A stretch of 64,000 bases of DNA from Tenacibaculum gallaicum (GTDB lineage Bacteria > Bacteroidota > Bacteroidia > Flavobacteriales > Flavobacteriaceae), in NCBI RefSeq assembly GCF_003387615.1, contig NZ_QUNS01000001.1:474241-538240 (forward strand), given 5' to 3'. The translations under genes and the position numbers were made by a program. Position 1 is the first letter of the stretch; every line of letters starts with the position of its first letter. Positions 60,049 through 64,000 of the stretch are shown piece after piece. The notes under the pieces were generated by a model. It worked only from the letters and a program-made list of their open reading frames with translations. It was not told the origin of the DNA and did not search any database.

Positions 60049-60832
60049 ATTGAAGTATAAATTCGTCTCTATCATCTAAAAAGCGAAATCGATTACGGAT
60101 TTTTGTTTGCTCTTGTTTGTTTAACTCAACAATTAATATTTCCTCAGTTCCTTCACTATTTTTGGCCAAACAATTGCCTAAAGTATCGTAGCAAACCGTA
60201 TTTCCAGTATATTCATAATTATTGGCATCTACTCCTACTCTATTCACACCAATCGTATAACTCATGTTTTCAATAGCACGCGCTTTTAATAAACTGTCCC
60301 ATGCTTCAATACGTGGTTTAGGCCAACTCGCTACATATAACAATAAATCATAATCTTCAGTATTTCTAGCCCATATAGGGAAGCGTAAATCATAACAAAT
60401 CAACGGACAGATTTTCCAGCCTTTGTAATCAACCATAATTCTTTCAGTTCCTGCGGAAAAAGTTTCATGCTCACTAGCCAAGGAAAACGTATGCTTTTTA
60501 TCATAAAAATCGATTTTTCCTGAAGGATGTACAAATAACAAACGATTGTAAAAAGTAGAGTTCTCACTAATAATGATACTCCCAGTAATGGCAATAGATT
60601 TTTTTTGAGATAAATCTTGTAACCATTGCACCGTTTCACCTTCCATTGTTTCAGCAACAGCTGAAGCATTCATAGTAAAACCTGTAGTAAACATTTCAGG
60701 TAAGACAACTAAATCGATAGTAGTAGATAACGAGTTAATTTTCTGCTCAAACTGTTTTCTGTTAGTTGTCGGATTTTCCCAAACTAAATCCGATTGAATC
60801 AAAGCCACTTGTAAAGTATTCGTTGTACTCAT
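60047..60832 (-). CDS. Nitrilase-superfamily amidase, omega-amidase (YafV) type
   Basis: The 261-aa protein has the Glu-Lys-Cys triad of the nitrilase superfamily: Glu46 in LPEMFTTGF, Lys in YDKKHTFSL (about 112-113) and Cys146 in CPLICYDLRFP. The LPEMFTTGF start of the domain and the following DLRFPIWAR match YafV/omega-amidase, which hydrolyses 2-oxoglutaramate and 2-oxosuccinamate. It is divergent from the nuclease gene, with 68 nt between starts. Confidence 0.9.
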   Translation of the reverse strand: MSTTNTLQVALIQSDLVWENPTTNRKQFEQKINSLSTTIDLVVLPEMFTTGFTMNASAVAETMEGETVQWLQDLSQKKSIAITGSIIISENSTFYNRLLFVHPSGKIDFYDKKHTFSLASEHETFSAGTERIMVDYKGWKICPLICYDLRFPIWARNTEDYDLLLYVASWPKPRIEAWDSLLKARAIENMSYTIGVNRVGVDANNYEYTGNTVCYDTLGNCLAKNSEGTEEILIVELNKQEQTKIRNRFRFLDDRDEFILQ

Positions 60833-60900
60833 GAATATACGTTGTTTGTTCTATCAAAAATAGGATAAAAATTGTACTTTGCTTACAATAAAATCAAGGT

Positions 60901-63657
60901 ATGCAGTCTTTTATTTCAGAAACATTAGATACTATTTTACAAAACACCAAATCGTTTGAAAACGTTGTGTTTATACTGCCATCTCAGAGAGCAGGGGTTT
61001 TTGTAAAAGAAACATTTAAAAATAAAATTTCTGCAGGTTTTTTACCAAAGATTATCAATATTGGTGATTTTGTTGAAGAAATTTCTGAAATGAAAAAAGT
61101 AGATTCCGTACAGCTCCTTTTTCATTTTTATACGATTTATAAAGAACAAGAAGAGAACCCAGATTCGTTTGATGTGTTTTCGTCATGGGCATTTACAGTG
61201 TTACAAGATTTCAATGAAATCGATCAGCATTTAATTAATACACGAGAAATATTTGTGTATTTACGTGATATCCACCGTTTACGAAAATGGTCAGTAAAAG
61301 GAGAGTTTCATGAAACAGAATTGATGAAAGATCATTTTTATTTTATGGAAAAACTGAACAAATATTACGATACTTTTTATCAGTTTTTAGTAAAAAATAA
61401 CATCGGATATCAAGGAGTTTTGTACAGAGAAGCGACCAAAAAAGTAGCGAACTTTATTAATAAAAATCAACAAAAAAAATATTTTTTCATAGGATTTAAT
61501 GCCTTAAACGCTGCAGAAGAATTATTGTTTGAACAGTTTTTATTAAACGGAAATGCAGAAGCTTATTGGGATGTTGACAGAACTTTTTATGAAAGTCAGC
61601 ACCAAGCAGGAAGTTTTTTAAGGAAATACAAAACTCGCTGGAAGTATTATCAGAAAAATCCAATTCAAACTATTAAAGAGTATTTTTCAGAAGAGAAACA
61701 TATCGAAGTAATTGGAGCGTCCAAAAACATTACGCAGATAAAATACGCAGGCGAAATTTTAGCAAAACTCCCTAATTATAATAATACAGCATTGGTGTTA
61801 GCAGATGAAACACTATTGCCAATCACTTTGAACTCATTACCAGCAACTGTAAATGCAGTAAACATTACAATGGGATATCCGCTAAAAGATATTCCGACAA
61901 CGAGTTTAGTATTTGCCATCTTTCACTTGTTCATCAATCAAGAAAAGTTAGAAAAGAAAGAAAAGAATCTTTTTTATCACAAAGATGTGGTTCGTTTGGT
62001 GAAAGATGCAACTATTTATACATTATTGCAGTTAAATGAAGAAACAAATATTGCTGATATAATTTCAGAATCTGTAGCTAAAGAAAATAATACATTCATT
62101 AGTCAAGAAAAAATAGTAACATTTTTATCTCCTTTACCAGAGGAAATAAAAAAAGTTATAATAACTATTTTGAACCCATTTTCATCAATTAGTGAGTTTT
62201 TAAGTAGAATAATTGAGTTGATAAACTTATTAAAAGAGGGAGCAAATGAGTTAGAAAAAGAATATTTATTTCGTTTTTATACCACATTTACTCAGTTACA
62301 AAACTTGCATAATGAATTTGGCTATGTACAAGATTTAAAAACCTTGCATCAATTTTTTAGACAATTAATTCAGTCGGAAAGTTTATCATTTCAAGGAGAA
62401 CCGTTACAAGGATTACAGCTAATGGGAGTGTTAGAAACACGTGTGTTAGATTTTGAAAACGTAATCATAACTTCAGTAAATGAAGGGATTTTACCAGCTA
62501 ACCAACAACAAAACACCTTTATTCCTTTTGATGTAAAAATAGAGTTTGGGTTGCCAACGTATAGAGAAAAAGACGCATTGTTTTCATACCACTTTTTCCG
62601 ATTGTTACAACGGGCTAAAAATATTTACATTTTGTACAATACGGAACATGATGTTTTTGGAAGCGGAGAAAAAAGTCGTTTTGTAACACAGTTAGAAATG
62701 ATGCGAGATGATATTACAGAAAAAATTATCAGTCCGAAAGTAGTAACGTCGCCTGTTCAGTTAAAAGAAATTGAAAAGGATGAAAAAGTATTAGAACGGT
62801 TACGGGAATTAGCAAACAAAGGAATTTCTCCGTCAGCATTGACCAATTATTTGTACAATCCGATAGCCTTTTACAAACAGAAAATTTTAAAAATTAATGA
62901 GCTAGAAGATGTTGAAGAAACTGTTGCAGCAAATACTATGGGAACTATTGTACACGATACTTTAGAAGAATTGTATAAACCTTTTGAAGGAAAATTTTTG
63001 CATGCAGAAGATGTTGAAAATATGCAGAAAAAAACGAAAGAACTGGTAAGTTTTTATTTTTCGAAGCACTTTAAAAACGGAGATCTAACCACAGGAAAAA
63101 ACCGATTGATTTTTGAAGTTGCAAATCGTTTTGTAGAGAATTTTTTAGCAAAAGAGAAGCACTTGTTGAAAAATGAAAACAATCAACTGAAAATAGTAGC
63201 TACAGAGCAAGAGTTGTCCTCAGAAATTAAGGTAGAAGGAATTGACTTTCCTATAAAAATAAAAGGAATTGTTGACCGAATTGATGAGTTAAATGGCGTT
63301 ACCAGAATTATCGATTATAAAACAGGAATGGTTGATAGTACAAACTTAAAAGTGCTCGACTTTGAACTTATACGCGATTTAAAATATCACAAAGCTATTC
63401 AGGTAATGTTATACGCTTTTTTATATACCCAAGACACACAATTTAATTTTGAGAAACCATTAGCAGCAGGAATAATTTCGTTTAAAAACTTAAAAAGTGG
63501 TTTTTTACAAATGAACTTTTCATCCAACTATCGAACTCCAGATAATGCAATAACAGAAGAAAAATTAGAGGAGTTTATGACAGAAATAAAGAATCTATTA
63601 ACAGAATTGTACAATCCAGTAATCAATTTTGTGGAGCCTGTTGATTTACCGTATTAA
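60901..63657 (+). CDS. PD-(D/E)XK nuclease family protein, RecB/AddB-like
   Basis: The 918-aa protein has an inactivated helicase-like region (FILPSQRAGVFVKETF, then QLMGVLETRVLDFENVIITSVNEG in part LQLMGVLETRVLDFENV, resembling UvrD motifs IV-VI). The C-terminal RecB-type nuclease domain reads TMGTIVHDTLEELY (His), GIVDRIDELNG (Asp) and TRIIDYKTGM (DYKTG catalytic motif). This is the AddB-like partner used with an AddA/UvrD-like helicase in Bacteroidota for double-strand break repair. The partner gene is not in the window. Confidence 0.88.
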   Translation: MQSFISETLDTILQNTKSFENVVFILPSQRAGVFVKETFKNKISAGFLPKIINIGDFVEEISEMKKVDSVQLLFHFYTIYKEQEENPDSFDVFSSWAFTVLQDFNEIDQHLINTREIFVYLRDIHRLRKWSVKGEFHETELMKDHFYFMEKLNKYYDTFYQFLVKNNIGYQGVLYREATKKVANFINKNQQKKYFFIGFNALNAAEELLFEQFLLNGNAEAYWDVDRTFYESQHQAGSFLRKYKTRWKYYQKNPIQTIKEYFSEEKHIEVIGASKNITQIKYAGEILAKLPNYNNTALVLADETLLPITLNSLPATVNAVNITMGYPLKDIPTTSLVFAIFHLFINQEKLEKKEKNLFYHKDVVRLVKDATIYTLLQLNEETNIADIISESVAKENNTFISQEKIVTFLSPLPEEIKKVIITILNPFSSISEFLSRIIELINLLKEGANELEKEYLFRFYTTFTQLQNLHNEFGYVQDLKTLHQFFRQLIQSESLSFQGEPLQGLQLMGVLETRVLDFENVIITSVNEGILPANQQQNTFIPFDVKIEFGLPTYREKDALFSYHFFRLLQRAKNIYILYNTEHDVFGSGEKSRFVTQLEMMRDDITEKIISPKVVTSPVQLKEIEKDEKVLERLRELANKGISPSALTNYLYNPIAFYKQKILKINELEDVEETVAANTMGTIVHDTLEELYKPFEGKFLHAEDVENMQKKTKELVSFYFSKHFKNGDLTTGKNRLIFEVANRFVENFLAKEKHLLKNENNQLKIVATEQELSSEIKVEGIDFPIKIKGIVDRIDELNGVTRIIDYKTGMVDSTNLKVLDFELIRDLKYHKAIQVMLYAFLYTQDTQFNFEKPLAAGIISFKNLKSGFLQMNFSSNYRTPDNAITEEKLEEFMTEIKNLLTELYNPVINFVEPVDLPY

Positions 63658-63661
63658 ATAG

Positions 63662-63735
63662 TGGAGCATATCGGAGTCGAACCGATGACCTTTTGACTGC
63701 CAGTCAAACGCTCTAGCCAACTGAGCTAATGCCCC
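63662..63735 (-). tRNA. tRNA-Ala (anticodon GGC)
   Basis: Read on the minus strand, the 74-nt cloverleaf has acceptor arms GGGGCAT / ATGCTCC with the G3-U70 pair that identifies alanine tRNAs. The anticodon stem is TTTGA / TCAAA with loop CTGGCAG (anticodon GGC), and the T loop is GGTTCGACTCC. The discriminator is A73; CCA is not encoded. Confidence 0.95.
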
Positions 63736-63767
63736 AATTAAAATTCTTATTTCCAAATATACTATTT

Positions 63768-64000
63768 TTAAGGATGTGCATTTACCCAAACCTCTCCATC
63801 TTCAAAAAATTCTTTTTTCCAAATAGGCACTGTTTCTTTTAAAGTATCAATAGCATACTGACAAGCATCAAAAGCCGCTTTTCTATGAGGAGAAGAAACT
63901 GTAATAATCACTGGAATATCACCAATAGCTAACAAGCCTTCTGCATGGTGAACGGCAATTTTTTTTATATCAAACTTATCCAAAGTAGCATCTGCAATCT
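63768..64000 (-). CDS. moaE: Molybdopterin synthase catalytic subunit MoaE (start outside window)
   Basis: The frame runs off the right window edge, so only the C-terminal about 77 residues are seen: KIAVHHAEGLLAIGDIPVIITVSSPHRKAAFDACQYAIDTLKETVPIWKKE (quoted in parts: HHAEGLLAIGD, HRKAAFDACQYAIDTLK, VPIWKKE). These are the characteristic MoaE motifs, including the active-site KKE Lys. MoaE with MoaD adds the dithiolene sulfurs of molybdopterin. A TTG at 63983 is internal and not the start. Confidence 0.93.
   Translation of the reverse strand, partial: IADATLDKFDIKKIAVHHAEGLLAIGDIPVIITVSSPHRKAAFDACQYAIDTLKETVPIWKKEFFEDGEVWVNAHP

Overview
The window is chromosomal DNA of a low-GC marine member of the Bacteroidota, most likely a Flavobacteriaceae close to Tenacibaculum. 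The evidence is: Bacteroidota-type -7 boxes (TAnnTTTG) before many genes, A-rich leaders instead of Shine-Dalgarno sites, TonB receptors with an N-terminal carboxypeptidase-like domain, flavobacterial DUF6427/DUF6341 proteins, and a lysine-type hydroxamate siderophore locus of the kind expected for bisucaberin or tenacibactin producers. The genus is an inference from gene content; no 16S rRNA gene is present.

Layout. 1-9.8 kb: end of a TPR/LytS-type histidine kinase, dinB, trhO, asd, an HD phosphohydrolase, then a minus-strand run (enoyl-CoA hydratase, NtrY-like kinase, lipoprotein, DNA polymerase III delta' subunit). 9.9-12.4 kb: feoA-feoB plus a tiny Cys-rich FeoB partner behind a Fur-like palindrome. 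12.5-23.9 kb: mostly housekeeping genes (brnQ, upp, trmB, an alkyltransferase-like protein, mrp, a NifU-domain protein), ending in a ferredoxin reductase / membrane di-iron oxygenase / ferredoxin set.

24.0-46.9 kb is the main accessory region. A 13.3-kb plus-strand operon encodes a hydroxamate siderophore pathway: PLP decarboxylase, N-monooxygenase, MFS exporter, a fused acyltransferase-NIS synthetase, and a second, unfused acyltransferase plus NIS synthetase. It continues into nitroreductase, membrane acyltransferase, exported esterase, fatty-acid-hydroxylase-like and RpfF-like crotonase genes. A convergent minus-strand block supplies uptake and release: an AraC regulator, a PepSY ferrisiderophore-reductase-like protein, DUF3649 and DUF3325 membrane proteins, two TonB receptors and a DUF4198 protein. 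Both receptor promoters have the same layout, with an AT-rich palindrome (probable Fur box) abutting the -33 box. The biosynthetic operon instead carries a 21-bp-spaced direct repeat that looks like an AraC-family operator.

47-51 kb: tyrosine/tryptophan catabolism (hmgA, hppD, TDO), interrupted by a four-helix-bundle (23S-IVS-type) gene flanked by purine/pyrimidine arms. 51-64 kb: DUF3108 protein, M23 peptidase, pgi, a TonB receptor, plsC-like and acyl-ACP desaturase genes, an omega-amidase-like protein, a RecB/AddB-like nuclease, tRNA-Ala(GGC) and the start-truncated moaE.

The most unusual content is the siderophore operon: two acyltransferase/NIS modules side by side and, at its 3' end, a homologue of the diffusible-signal-factor synthase RpfF. 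Together they suggest an acylated or otherwise tailored siderophore, or a fatty-acid signal made together with it.
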